A stretch of DNA of 64,000 nt from Spirosoma oryzae (GTDB taxonomy: Bacteria; Bacteroidota; Bacteroidia; Cytophagales; Spirosomataceae), in the NCBI RefSeq assembly GCF_003002825.1, contig NZ_PVTE01000002.1, positions 1 through 64,000 on the forward strand, given 5' to 3'. This document shows positions 37,529 to 46,041 of the stretch, piece by piece. A model generated the notes under the pieces. It was not told where the DNA came from. It made no database searches and was given only the letters and a program-made list of their open reading frames with translations. Made by a program: the position numbers and the translations under genes. Position 1 is the first letter of the stretch. Every line of letters begins with the position of its first letter.

Positions 37529-38473
37529 ATGTACGCCTTTACGAATCGATTTACAGGTTTTGGCCTCCGCGATCGTATCCGGATGATGAACCGGCAACGG
37601 TCGGGCCCGCTGGCGTTCGTACGGTATGCCGCGTGGCTGGGTGCTGTTGGCTTAATCATTCTGGCTTGCCGACATACAACCGATCAGCCGGTAACGCGTT
37701 ATGCTGGAGCACTGCCAGCCACGAGCCCGACGCGGGCATTGGTTGCGGATCTGGAAGACACAGGTTTCTGGTATCGGCACATGGCGTTGTTTACCGACAA
37801 AAAACGTACGGAGATAACCTATGGCGAGCCAATCCTGGTGTCTGTTAAGCAGGATAAGCTACAGTTATCGCCCGACCATCAATGGGATACGGCTATCTTC
37901 ATCGATGGTAAAAAAGCAACGCCCGACGCACTCGCTCAGCTATCCCCCGACCAGGTCGACGAGTTGTTTCTGATGCATCAGTTCGAGAATCTCCGGGGAG
38001 CCGATCACACTATTCTTCCGTATCAGCTGATGATTCAGACGCGGGGAAAGGTACTGCCATTCGACATAAATCGACAAGCGTTCTTTACACTCCTTCAGGC
38101 AGCTGATCTATCCAAACACCCATTGGGCGACTCGTATTCGTTTACGATGAACCAGTTGTTGGAAGCGACTTTTTTCCACAACAAAGACGCGCTGGTCGAA
38201 CGAACGAAGGACGATCATCTGAAAGTTTACGACGAGTTTCTACCGACGACCGAAATCTTTATCAATAACATCCGATCGACGGCGGCCGACGTTGCGACCA
38301 TTCACATACGGGAAGTAGCGCGGCTGCATACGAAAGAGCGTCCATTCAGAAACTGGTTTCGGCGCGATAACCCCACCCCCCGTTTTGCCTTGTTTATCCA
38401 GACAGAGCCCAAGCGTGCAAACCGGGATAGCAGTTACTACGTCTTTAGCCCCTTTTACACGGGCGATTTTTGA
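37529..38473 (+). CDS. Truncated M56-type paralogue: C-terminal half only
   Basis: This 314-residue protein begins MYAFTNRFTGFG and then repeats the M56 junction motif LRDRIRMMNRQRS, a membrane helix (AAWLGAVGLIILAC) and a RH-x3-DQ segment. These align with residues 266-306 of the upstream M56 protein. It lacks the N-terminal helices and the HExxH protease. The rest differs from the neighbour's C-terminus but has the same style (FIDGKKATPDALAQLSPDQVDELFLM). The base composition matches the GC-rich surroundings. It starts eight bases after the M56 stop. It may be a displaced C-terminal domain of the M56 gene or the remnant of a tandem duplication; whether it is expressed on its own is unknown. 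Confidence 0.8.
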   Translation: MYAFTNRFTGFGLRDRIRMMNRQRSGPLAFVRYAAWLGAVGLIILACRHTTDQPVTRYAGALPATSPTRALVADLEDTGFWYRHMALFTDKKRTEITYGEPILVSVKQDKLQLSPDHQWDTAIFIDGKKATPDALAQLSPDQVDELFLMHQFENLRGADHTILPYQLMIQTRGKVLPFDINRQAFFTLLQAADLSKHPLGDSYSFTMNQLLEATFFHNKDALVERTKDDHLKVYDEFLPTTEIFINNIRSTAADVATIHIREVARLHTKERPFRNWFRRDNPTPRFALFIQTEPKRANRDSSYYVFSPFYTGDF

Positions 38474-38559
38474 TAAACCAGCCCCGTTGATCGGTACGTT
38501 AAACCAGCAGGTGCGATTAATCGTCAAAGAAGCGTTATATACCAACACGAACCTGACGG

Positions 38560-38976
38560 ATGAAACGGCTTCTCTTCTTAGTACTAGTGGTTACCCCTTT
38601 TACGACCTGTCTGGCGGATCACACAGCCACGTCAGACTCCGTACCCGCGCAGAAACCGAGGCCAAATAGACAATCGCCGTACCAGCCACCGCCACCGATT
38701 ATTATGCCCGGCACGCACCTGGATACAAACTTCAGAACGATAGCCAGGCAGGACCCCGCCGTCAGACGGGTAGCACCCGGTTGGTTACGCGACCGCACGA
38801 AAGGGGAACCAACCTATATTCTGGATGGTAACGTAGCCACCGTCAAGCAGATCAGACGACTCAAGCAGAGCGATGTGGCATCGATCACAAGTATGGATGG
38901 CGAGAAGGCCGTTGCGCTGTACGGACCAAACGCTAAACACGGACTGCTGCTAATTACAACGAAAGCCGGCTTGTAG
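38560..38976 (+). CDS. Small exported protein with TonB-plug-like segment
   Basis: This 138-residue protein has a signal peptide (MKRLLFLVLVVTPFTTCLA), a proline-rich linker (about 30-50) and a C-terminal segment YILDGNVATVKQIRRLKQSDVASITSMDGEKAVALYGPNAKHGLLLITTKAG. This has the pattern of the TonB-dependent receptor plug motif (DG, then D-I-x-S-I, then K-G-x-x-A-x-x-Y-G, then G-V-I-x-I-T-T-K). Bacteroidota M56 sensors often end in such a segment, so it may be part of the same sensing set. It is 86 bases after the truncated paralogue, on the same strand. Confidence 0.8.
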   Translation: MKRLLFLVLVVTPFTTCLADHTATSDSVPAQKPRPNRQSPYQPPPPIIMPGTHLDTNFRTIARQDPAVRRVAPGWLRDRTKGEPTYILDGNVATVKQIRRLKQSDVASITSMDGEKAVALYGPNAKHGLLLITTKAGL

Positions 38977-39030
38977 GCTTAAAACGGAAAAAGCCCGACC
39001 TGCGCAGGTCGGGCTTTTTCCGTTTTAAGC
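38977..39030. terminator. 54-bp perfect palindrome, bidirectional terminator
   Basis: Bases 38977-39003 are the exact reverse complement of 39004-39030. A GC-rich core is flanked by A5 and T5 runs and then A4 and T4 runs, giving a rho-independent terminator in both directions. The ricT stop codon (39025-39027) lies inside the right arm; the plus-strand gene ends one base before the left arm. Confidence 0.9.
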
Positions 39031-40245
39031 GTTACCGTTATTGGCTGACTTGGGCGTTCCGGCGGTATTGCTCCCCCCACTCCCTTTAGGCTTCTTCTTT
39101 TTCTTTTTGGCGCTACTGCTACTACGCGTGGCATACTTGGCGTCGAGCTTTTGCAGGTCACTGTTTAACGCGGCTGCCTTGACCGGCTCCTTGTCACCGA
39201 TTGGCGTCAGTACATCGAACGATTCCGGGATAACGCCCCGCTTGTTCAACTCAAGAATTTCCATGACCCGGTTGATCGGCAACGGATGCCAAGTACTTTC
39301 CGAACTGTAGCCAAACCACATCAGCTTGCGGAAGATATCCGTCTTCTGTAGCCATGCCCGCCCTTTCTGCGTTTCGAGCGGCTTATCCACGGCTGGAATG
39401 TCGCGCAGGGCGTCCATGTACGTATCCAGTTCGTAGTTCAGGCAGCACTTGAGTCGCCCACACTGCCCCGACAGTTTAGCCGGATTCAGCGACAGGTTCT
39501 GATACCGGGCCGCCGACGTCGCGATATTCTTGAAGTCGGTAAGCCAGGTCGAGCAACACAGCTCACGACCACACGAGCCAATACCGCCGAGCCGTCCGGC
39601 TTCCTGCCGCAGACTGATCTGCCGCATTTCAATCCGGGCTTTGAACTCGCTGGCCAGCATCTTGATCAATTCCCGAAAATCGACTCGCTCTTCCGACGAA
39701 TAGTAGAACGTTGCTTTCGTATTGTCCGACTGAAACTCCACATCAGAGAGTTTCATGTTCAGCTTTAGCTCCCGGATGATTTCACGAGCGCGGTACAAGG
39801 CCGGCAAGTCGCGCAGCATCGCCTGCTCGTGCCGATCCATGTCTTTCGGTGTAGCAATCCGATGAATAACCTTGGTGTCGTCGTTGATCTTGACACTTCG
39901 TTTTTTCACCTGTAACCGCACCAGTTCGCCCTGTAGGGATACCGAGCCAATGTGAAAGCCCGATTGCATCTCAACCACGACGTAATCGCCGGTTGTCAGG
40001 TCGAGCTGATGCACATTCCGGTAATATTCTTTTCGTCCGCCTTTGAACTTAACTTCAATGACGTCGTATTTTTTCGGACCGGGCATGGCAATATCGCTCA
40101 GCCAGTCGAATGAATTCAATTTATTGCAACCGCCCGTGCTACATCCACCACTGCCGCAGCCTGCCGTCGCCGTTTTCTCTCCCGGCTTGTCGGCGGCTCC
40201 GCGCTGGGTTCCACACCCGCCGGTTGCACACGATTTGCATGACAT
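39025..40245 (-). CDS. ricT: PSP1-domain protein, RicT/YaaT family
   Basis: The 406-residue protein carries the PSP1 domain with the cysteine-rich iron-sulfur signature GIGSCGRELCCSTWL and SGQCGRLKCCLNYE in the middle, after DVIEVKFKGGRKEYYRN. Extra N-terminal cysteines (SCKSCATGGCGTQR, GCGSGGCSTGGC) and a C-terminal basic tail with a lysine run are Bacteroidota features. In Bacillus RicT is part of the RicAFT complex that promotes RNA processing; the role here is inferred. It follows purD after a long inverted repeat and ends in the 54-bp palindrome. Confidence 0.92.
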   Translation of the reverse strand: MSCKSCATGGCGTQRGAADKPGEKTATAGCGSGGCSTGGCNKLNSFDWLSDIAMPGPKKYDVIEVKFKGGRKEYYRNVHQLDLTTGDYVVVEMQSGFHIGSVSLQGELVRLQVKKRSVKINDDTKVIHRIATPKDMDRHEQAMLRDLPALYRAREIIRELKLNMKLSDVEFQSDNTKATFYYSSEERVDFRELIKMLASEFKARIEMRQISLRQEAGRLGGIGSCGRELCCSTWLTDFKNIATSAARYQNLSLNPAKLSGQCGRLKCCLNYELDTYMDALRDIPAVDKPLETQKGRAWLQKTDIFRKLMWFGYSSESTWHPLPINRVMEILELNKRGVIPESFDVLTPIGDKEPVKAAALNSDLQKLDAKYATRSSSSAKKKKKKPKGSGGSNTAGTPKSANNGNA

Positions 40246-40254
40246 AACGTTTAT

Positions 40255-40395
40255 AGTTGTATGGTTGTGAACTTATAGGGTTGTAAAGTCATAAAGTTTC
40301 ATGGTTGTAAAGTTAGCTCTGCCGGTGTACTAATGCGCCAGCCAACTTTATAACCATACAACTTCATAACTATACAACTTCACAACTTCATCACT
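40255..40395. repeat. Long imperfect inverted repeat between purD and ricT
   Basis: Arms of about 55-60 bases surround a loop near 40320-40340. The left arm contains TGGTTGTAAAGTTAGCT and the right arm AGCCAACTTTATAACCA. Each arm is itself made of four or five degenerate copies of a 10-14 base unit like GGTTGTAAAGTT. Same style as 28968-29071. No T tract of a terminator. Confidence 0.8.
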
Positions 40396-40400
40396 TCCTT

Positions 40401-41687
40401 CTAATCAGAATACCGAATCAGGTCGAGCCCGATGTCTTTCCGGTATTGCTTCCCGTCAAACTGTACCCGCCGGGCCGCTTCCTGCGACTTCCGAACGGCG
40501 TTTTCGAGTGAGTTAGCCTGTGCTGTGAGCACCAGTACCCGCCCACCATTGGTCAGAATCTGACCGTCCTCCGCTTTTGTGCCCGCATGAAACGCAGTCA
40601 CGTCTTCTAAACGATCGAGTTCCGAAATGATTTTACCCGTCTCGTAGCCATCGGGATATCCGCCTGACACAACGACAGTCGTCACGGCTGTCTGGGGCGA
40701 CACCTGCAAATCGATGTTCGCCAGTTTACCCTGTGCAGCCGCCATCATTAACTCAGCGAAATCAGTCTGAATACGCGGCAGTACGACTTCCGTTTCCGGG
40801 TCGCCCATGCGCGCGTTGTATTCGATCACGTAGGGTTCGCCATTTACTTTCATCAATCCGATGAAAATAAAGCCCCGGTATTGAATACCGTCCTGCTGCA
40901 AACCGGCTAATGTCGGCTTGACGACTTTCTCCTCGACTTTGCTCAAAAACGACGGCGTGGCAAACACAACCGGCGACACAGCGCCCATACCGCCTGTGTT
41001 CGGCCCTGTATCGCCTTCACCAATGCGCTTGTAATCCTTTGCTTCGGGTAAAATCTTGTAGTTCACTCCATCGGACAGTACGAAAACCGATAGTTCAATG
41101 CCCCGCAGAAACTGCTCGATAACCACTTTATTACCAGCAGACCCGAACCGACCGTTGCTCAGCATGTCGGTCAGCGTCTGCTGCGCTTCAGCCACGGTTT
41201 CGGCAATGATGACGCCCTTACCTGCCGCCAGACCGTCGGCTTTCAACACGATGGGCAGCGAATGACTTTCCAGATAGGCCAATCCTTCGTTGAGTGTATC
41301 AGCCGTAAAGGTTTGTGAGGCAGCCGTGGGGATACCATGTCGCTGCATAAACTGCTTGGAAAAATCTTTGCTACCTTCCAGTTGAGCGCCCTCCGCGTCT
41401 GGACCGACAATTGGCAATTTCGCCAGATCAGGCTGCTGCCGCATGTAATCGACGACGCCTTTGACGAGTGGTTCCTCCGGTCCAACGATTAGCAGATCAA
41501 TGCTTCGGGTGCGAATGAGATCGGCAATGGCCGGAAAATCAGTGGCTGATACAGGTACGTTGGTAGCAACCTGCGCCGTCCCGGCATTTCCCGGTGCAAC
41601 CAGCAGCGTATCGCAGAGTGGACTCTGGGTCAGTTTCCAGGCAAATGCGTGCTCCCGACCACCCGAGCCAAGTAAAAGTATGTTCAT
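40401..41687 (-). CDS. purD: Phosphoribosylamine-glycine ligase
   Basis: PurD (GAR synthetase) joins phosphoribosylamine and glycine in the second step of purine synthesis. The 428 residues start MNILLLGSGGREHAFAWKL at ATG 41687, and have the ATP-grasp segments KADGLAAGKGVIIAET, EQFLRGIELSVFVL, GPNTGGMGAVSPV and VIEYNARMGDPETEVVLPR. The open frame to 41723 adds 12 residues without family support. It follows recQ by 41 bases. Confidence 0.97.
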   Translation of the reverse strand: MNILLLGSGGREHAFAWKLTQSPLCDTLLVAPGNAGTAQVATNVPVSATDFPAIADLIRTRSIDLLIVGPEEPLVKGVVDYMRQQPDLAKLPIVGPDAEGAQLEGSKDFSKQFMQRHGIPTAASQTFTADTLNEGLAYLESHSLPIVLKADGLAAGKGVIIAETVAEAQQTLTDMLSNGRFGSAGNKVVIEQFLRGIELSVFVLSDGVNYKILPEAKDYKRIGEGDTGPNTGGMGAVSPVVFATPSFLSKVEEKVVKPTLAGLQQDGIQYRGFIFIGLMKVNGEPYVIEYNARMGDPETEVVLPRIQTDFAELMMAAAQGKLANIDLQVSPQTAVTTVVVSGGYPDGYETGKIISELDRLEDVTAFHAGTKAEDGQILTNGGRVLVLTAQANSLENAVRKSQEAARRVQFDGKQYRKDIGLDLIRYSD

Positions 41688-41728
41688 CACTACAAAATTA
41701 GTCCGTTGCGGCAACCGCCCCAATTGAC

Positions 41729-43933
41729 TTAGTTAGCTACTTCCGACAGGAATTTGATGCGCATCAGACGCAGATCCTGCTCGGTAAAATCGTCGCCACC
41801 GAACTGCTCCATTGCCACGGCAATGTTGTCGGTTTCGGCTTGCATGAAATAATCAAAAATCTCGTCCTGCCGGTCCTCGTCCATCACTTGGTTGATGTAG
41901 TAATCGAGGTTGAGCCGCGTACCAGAGTAACAGATGTGTTCGATTTCTTCCATCAGATCTTCCATCTGTAGCGACTTCGATTCGGCAATCTCGTCGAGGT
42001 CGACCTTCCGGTCAATCTGCTGAATGATGTAAATCTTGACTTTTGATTTGTTGACAGTCGACTTGATAACGACGTCTTTCGCGGTTTCAATGTCGTTGTC
42101 TTCGACGTACTTGGCGATCAGTTCGATAAACGGTCGCCCGAACTTCTGCACTTTGCCCAGCCCGACACCATTGATTTGCGCCATTTCCTCCCGCGTCGTG
42201 GGATAGGTCGTGGCCATCTCTTCCATCGACGGGTCCTGGAAAATAACGTACGGGGGCAGGTTTTTCTCCTTGGCCACCTTCTTGCGCAGGGCTTTCAGCA
42301 AACCCAGCAACTCCTGATCGTAAGCGGCCCCACCCGACGTTGGCGCAGCATCTTTATCCTCGTCTTCGTCGGTCGGCAGGTGGTCGTAATCGTGGTTTTT
42401 GTGTAGCGTCAGCGGATACGGGTCCTCGATGTAATTCATACCCCGCTGCGTCAGCTTTAGAATGCCGTAGTTATCGACATCCTTTTCCAGATACCCGTAG
42501 ATCGTTATCTGTTTGATGAGGGAACACCAGAACTCAGCTGTCTCGTTGAACTCACGACCCTTACCATACACGTCGAGCCGATTGTGCTCGTAACTGGTTA
42601 CGTACTGGTTCGACGTTGCCGTCAGTACGTCGCTCAGGTGCGTAACGTCGAAGCGCTGATCGGTTTGCAGAACGGTTTGCAGCGCCAGTACCACCTCGTT
42701 TTGCACTTTAAACGTCGGCGCGGGCTTGACACAGTTATCGCAGAAACCACAGTCTTTCTCCATGTATTCCCCGAAATAACCCAGCAACTGCCGACGACGG
42801 CATACACCCAGGTTGGCGTACGATACCATCTCACCCAGCAGGTGTTTGGCGTTATCCCGCTCCGTTACCGACTTATCTTTATTGAATTTCTCCAGCTTCT
42901 GAATGTCGTCGTAGCTGTAGAACATCACGCAGTTACCTTCCAGCCCATCGCGTCCGGCCCGACCGGTTTCCTGATAGTACCCTTCAAGCGACTTGGGGGC
43001 ATCGTAGTGGATAACAAACCGAACGTCGGGTTTATCGATACCCATCCCGAAGGCAATTGTCGCACAGACGACATCGACGTCTTCATTCAGAAACGCGTCC
43101 TGATTGTGCATCCGGGTTTGCGGGTCCAGGCCGGCATGGTACGGCAGCGCCTTTACGTCATTTACGCTCAACAACTCGGCAATTTCTTCAACCGTTTTAC
43201 GGCTCAGGCAGTAAATGATACCGGACTTGCCTTTGTGCTGTTTGACGTATTTAATGAGCTGCTTCTTGGCGTCAACCTTCGGCTTGATTTCGTAGTAAAG
43301 ATTCTTTCGATTAAACGACGTTTTATAAAGGTGAGCATCCTCCATCTGGAGGTTTTTCTGAATATCCTGCTGCACTTTCGGCGTAGCGGTAGCCGTCAGC
43401 GCGATAACGGGGAGATTACCGATGTTATCGACGATGCCCCGAATTTTTCGGTATTCCGGCCGGAAGTCATGCCCCCACTCCGAGATACAGTGTGCTTCGT
43501 CGATAGCGACAAACGAAATATTGGCTTTCTTTAAAAAATCCAAATTTTCTTCTTTCGTCAGCGACTCCGGCGCGATGTATAACAGCTTCAATGTACCGTT
43601 CAGCGTATCGCGTTTGACACGGTTCATTTCCGTTTTCGACAGCGTCGAATTCAAAAATTGCGCGTTGATACCGAAGGCGTTTAGCTGGTCTACCTGATTT
43701 TTCATCAGGGCAATCAGCGGTGAAATAACCACCGCAGTGCCCTCGCTAACAATAGCAGGCAGTTGATAGCAGAGTGATTTGCCGGCTCCGGTCGGCATAA
43801 TCACGAATGTATTATACCCGGACAGGATGCTATGGATAATCGCTTCCTGATCGCCCCGGAACTGATTGTAGCCAAAAATTTCCTTTAGGCGTTCTTTGAG
43901 AGTCGTATAGACTGTCTGATCAACCTGCATCAT
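41729..43933 (-). CDS. recQ: ATP-dependent DNA helicase RecQ
   Basis: The 734-residue 3'-5' helicase has Walker A PTGAGKSLCYQ (Lys52), the DEAH box IDEAHCISEWGHDFRPEY, the helicase C-terminal domain (YHAGLDPQTR and QETGRAGRDG), a zinc-binding set CRRRQLL / CGFCDNC, a winged helix and an HRDC domain around LPPYVIFQDPSMEEMATTYP. A 150-residue C-terminal extension follows, as in other Bacteroidota RecQ. It acts in recombination and fork repair. It is divergent from kdsD; a near-consensus promoter (TAACTTTTG) lies just upstream. Confidence 0.97.
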   Translation of the reverse strand: MMQVDQTVYTTLKERLKEIFGYNQFRGDQEAIIHSILSGYNTFVIMPTGAGKSLCYQLPAIVSEGTAVVISPLIALMKNQVDQLNAFGINAQFLNSTLSKTEMNRVKRDTLNGTLKLLYIAPESLTKEENLDFLKKANISFVAIDEAHCISEWGHDFRPEYRKIRGIVDNIGNLPVIALTATATPKVQQDIQKNLQMEDAHLYKTSFNRKNLYYEIKPKVDAKKQLIKYVKQHKGKSGIIYCLSRKTVEEIAELLSVNDVKALPYHAGLDPQTRMHNQDAFLNEDVDVVCATIAFGMGIDKPDVRFVIHYDAPKSLEGYYQETGRAGRDGLEGNCVMFYSYDDIQKLEKFNKDKSVTERDNAKHLLGEMVSYANLGVCRRRQLLGYFGEYMEKDCGFCDNCVKPAPTFKVQNEVVLALQTVLQTDQRFDVTHLSDVLTATSNQYVTSYEHNRLDVYGKGREFNETAEFWCSLIKQITIYGYLEKDVDNYGILKLTQRGMNYIEDPYPLTLHKNHDYDHLPTDEDEDKDAAPTSGGAAYDQELLGLLKALRKKVAKEKNLPPYVIFQDPSMEEMATTYPTTREEMAQINGVGLGKVQKFGRPFIELIAKYVEDNDIETAKDVVIKSTVNKSKVKIYIIQQIDRKVDLDEIAESKSLQMEDLMEEIEHICYSGTRLNLDYYINQVMDEDRQDEIFDYFMQAETDNIAVAMEQFGGDDFTEQDLRLMRIKFLSEVAN

Positions 43934-43976
43934 TCTACAAATCGTACAAAAGTTACTTTACGCTAATTCGCTTGCG

Positions 43977-43984
43977 TATCTTTG
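43977..43984 (+). promoter_or_regulatory. -7 element for kdsD
   Basis: TATCTTTG followed by C matches TAnnTTTG, 55 bases before the TTG start. No TTG at the normal upstream spacing. Confidence 0.5.
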
Positions 43985-44039
43985 CTTCTACTGATAGCGA
44001 ATATACAGAGCAAACTATTCTTCATCGCGATAACGACCG

Positions 44040-45008
44040 TTGAAAGTACTAAAAAATCCCAAAAACACGGCACAGGCGGTGATGCTGGCTGAAGCCGATG
44101 CCATTCGTCAGGCAGTCGACCTGCTGGACGACCAGTTTGTAGCTGTCGTGCAAACGATTTTAACTGCCACCGGCCGGGTCGTCGTCAGTGGTGTGGGAAA
44201 GAGCGCACTGATCGGTCAGAAGATCGTTGCAACGCTAAATTCAACCGGTACCCCGGCTTTATTCATGCACGCAGCCGACGCCATCCACGGCGACCTCGGT
44301 ATGCTTCAGGCAAACGACGTGGCCCTGATTCTCTCAAAGAGCGGTAACACGGCCGAGATAAAGGTGCTGGTTCCGCTGCTTCGGCGCATCACAGTCCCCC
44401 TCGTAGCGATGGTGAGCGATCGGGACTCCTATCTGGCCCGTCAGTCCGACTATATTCTGCACGCTTACTGTGCCTGCGAAGCTGATCCACTTGACCTCGC
44501 CCCGACAACCAGTACGACGGTGGCTTTGGCACTAGGCGATGCGCTGGCCGTAGCGCTGCTGGAAGCCCGCGACTTTACCCGCAGCGATTTTGCCCGATAC
44601 CATCCGGGCGGATCACTTGGTAAAAAGCTTTATTTGAAGGTGGCTGATATCTTTCCCCACAACCAGTGCCCCCGTGTGTCACCGGAGACTGCCGTCAAGG
44701 AAGTTATTTTCTCTATTTCAGCAAATCGCCTGGGGGCTACGGCTGTTGTTGACGCAGACAACAAACTTCGTGGGATCATCACCGACGGTGACATTCGGCG
44801 TATGGCGTACGAACATGACTCCTTTCTCGACCTGCACGCCCGTGACGTTATGACACCGGCACCCGTTTGCGTTCCCCCCGACGAGTTCGCGGTTTCGGCG
44901 CTCCAGATAATGCAGGAGCGAAACATAACCCAGTTGATTGTAGCGGAAGGCGAGACAGTGGTCGGCTTCGTTCATTTACACGATCTGTTACGGGAGGGCC
45001 TTGTCTGA
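44040..45008 (+). CDS. kdsD: D-arabinose 5-phosphate isomerase (KpsF/GutQ family)
   Basis: The enzyme converts ribulose 5-phosphate to arabinose 5-phosphate for Kdo in lipopolysaccharide. The 322 residues contain a SIS domain (about 30-190, GRVVVSGVGKSALIGQKIVATLNSTGTPALFMHAADAIHGDLGM) and two CBS domains (about 205-320). The start is TTG at 44040, because the residues before the first in-frame ATG (44082) are part of the family N-terminal helix. It is monocistronic, with its terminator at 45067-45097. Confidence 0.93.
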   Translation: MKVLKNPKNTAQAVMLAEADAIRQAVDLLDDQFVAVVQTILTATGRVVVSGVGKSALIGQKIVATLNSTGTPALFMHAADAIHGDLGMLQANDVALILSKSGNTAEIKVLVPLLRRITVPLVAMVSDRDSYLARQSDYILHAYCACEADPLDLAPTTSTTVALALGDALAVALLEARDFTRSDFARYHPGGSLGKKLYLKVADIFPHNQCPRVSPETAVKEVIFSISANRLGATAVVDADNKLRGIITDGDIRRMAYEHDSFLDLHARDVMTPAPVCVPPDEFAVSALQIMQERNITQLIVAEGETVVGFVHLHDLLREGLV

Positions 45009-45400
45009 TTTTGACCCGTTGTCATCAGTAAGTGACCCTTGTGGCACATACATGCATTACACGGTTCCCCACATTTAGGCCAATGTGGGGCTTTTTTGTT
45101 TTTTATCAATTATCTATATGATTATTTCCAACAAATAGAGACTTTTTGTTTAACAGTGCGCTGATTATCTTAAACAGCGTTCCACACCACACATCCACAC
45201 ATTGGGGAAAATTCTTCTACACTATTTTCGAGCGTTTTTGTTTGATTTTTTTTTGGCACAAGTCAACTATTTTTATAAATACCTGTATAACAAACACATA
45301 CAACCGATTAACAGAGCCGTAACAAAGGGAGTGGCATTGCTGGTCAACTTTTTGCAAAACCGTAGACAACTAGCATTCAACAGAAAAACAGACATAGATC
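45009..45400. other. 392-base intergenic region before the ECF sigma gene
   Basis: It begins with the kdsD terminator. The rest is AT-rich leader for the sigma factor gene with T runs near 45240 and 45360, but no complete TTG/TAnnTTTG promoter is visible. A 77-codon open frame (45202-45435) runs into the sigma gene in another frame and is not convincing. Confidence 0.5.
45067..45097 (+). terminator. Terminator of kdsD
   Basis: A 9-bp stem CCCCACATT/AATGTGGGG (45067-45075 with 45082-45090) is followed by six Ts. Confidence 0.88.
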
Positions 45401-45916
45401 ATGACCGCGCTCGAATTCACCTATCACATCGGTAAAGTATCCAAGTCGTTGCGCCCTTTTGCCCTTCGGCTGACGAAAGATGTAGAAGACGCAAACGACC
45501 TGTTGCAGGATACACTGCTGAAGGCGTTTACGAATCGTGATAAATACACAGATGGTACAAACCTGAAAGCATGGTTGTACACCATCATGAAAAATACGTT
45601 CATTACCAACTATCAACGGATGGTTCGTAAAAACACATTCATCGACACAACGGACAACCTACATTATATCAACTCGACGGAGAGCAGCACGGACAACATG
45701 GCTTACTCTTCGTTTGCACAGGAAGATATCAACCGGGCTGTGAACGGACTTGACGACACGTATCGTACGCCGTTCATGATGCACTTCCGGGGTTTTAAGT
45801 ACCATGAGATCGCAGCAAAGCTCGATATACCCATCGGTACCGTTAAGAACCGGATTCACATTGCCCGCAAAGAATTAAAAGATCAATTAAAAGTTTATGC
45901 ACATTACAACGCGTAA
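45401..45916 (+). CDS. ECF-type RNA polymerase sigma factor
   Basis: This 171-residue sigma-70 family ECF factor has region 2 (LRPFALRLTKDVEDANDLLQDTLLKAFTNRDKYTDGTNLKAWLYTIMKN) and region 4 (LDDTYRTPFMMHFRGFKYHEIAAKLDIPIGTVKNRIHIARKELKDQL). No anti-sigma gene is adjacent. The carotenoid genes crtI and crtB follow on the same strand. In several Bacteroidota and other bacteria a sigma factor precedes carotenoid genes, so control of pigment synthesis is plausible. Its own terminator suggests separate transcription. Confidence 0.93.
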   Translation: MTALEFTYHIGKVSKSLRPFALRLTKDVEDANDLLQDTLLKAFTNRDKYTDGTNLKAWLYTIMKNTFITNYQRMVRKNTFIDTTDNLHYINSTESSTDNMAYSSFAQEDINRAVNGLDDTYRTPFMMHFRGFKYHEIAAKLDIPIGTVKNRIHIARKELKDQLKVYAHYNA

Positions 45917-45990
45917 GCGATACTTTTTGACGAAACGTCGTCTAAGTAATATTGATTGAGTAGTTTTTGGTTAAAAAAGAGGAAGGTTCG

Positions 45991-46024
45991 AAAAGTTGGA
46001 TGGAGTTCCGTCCAACTTTTTTTT
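45991..46024 (+). terminator. Terminator of the sigma factor gene
   Basis: A 10-bp stem AAAAGTTGGA/TCCAACTTTT (45991-46000 with 46011-46020) runs into an eight-T tract. Confidence 0.85.
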
Positions 46025-46041
46025 GTTCCAAACAGTTGCAT

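Noticed and set aside
35664..38473. One M56 gene split by a frameshift
   Set aside because: The second frame does not continue the first. It repeats an internal segment (the junction motif) that the first already contains, and the first ends with a complete C-terminal domain.
39088..39120. Frameshift suspicion at the lysine run near the end of ricT
   Set aside because: The frame stays open through the A-rich run, the basic tail is normal for the Bacteroidota members, and the stop lies in the terminator palindrome as expected.
40255..40395. Possible CRISPR-like repeat array
   Set aside because: The units are 10-14 bases, degenerate, without spacers of constant length, and arranged as opposing arms of a hairpin. 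No cas gene is near.
45202..45435. 77-codon protein before the sigma factor gene
   Set aside because: Its composition is that of AT-rich leader DNA, and it overlaps the start of a well-supported gene in another frame.
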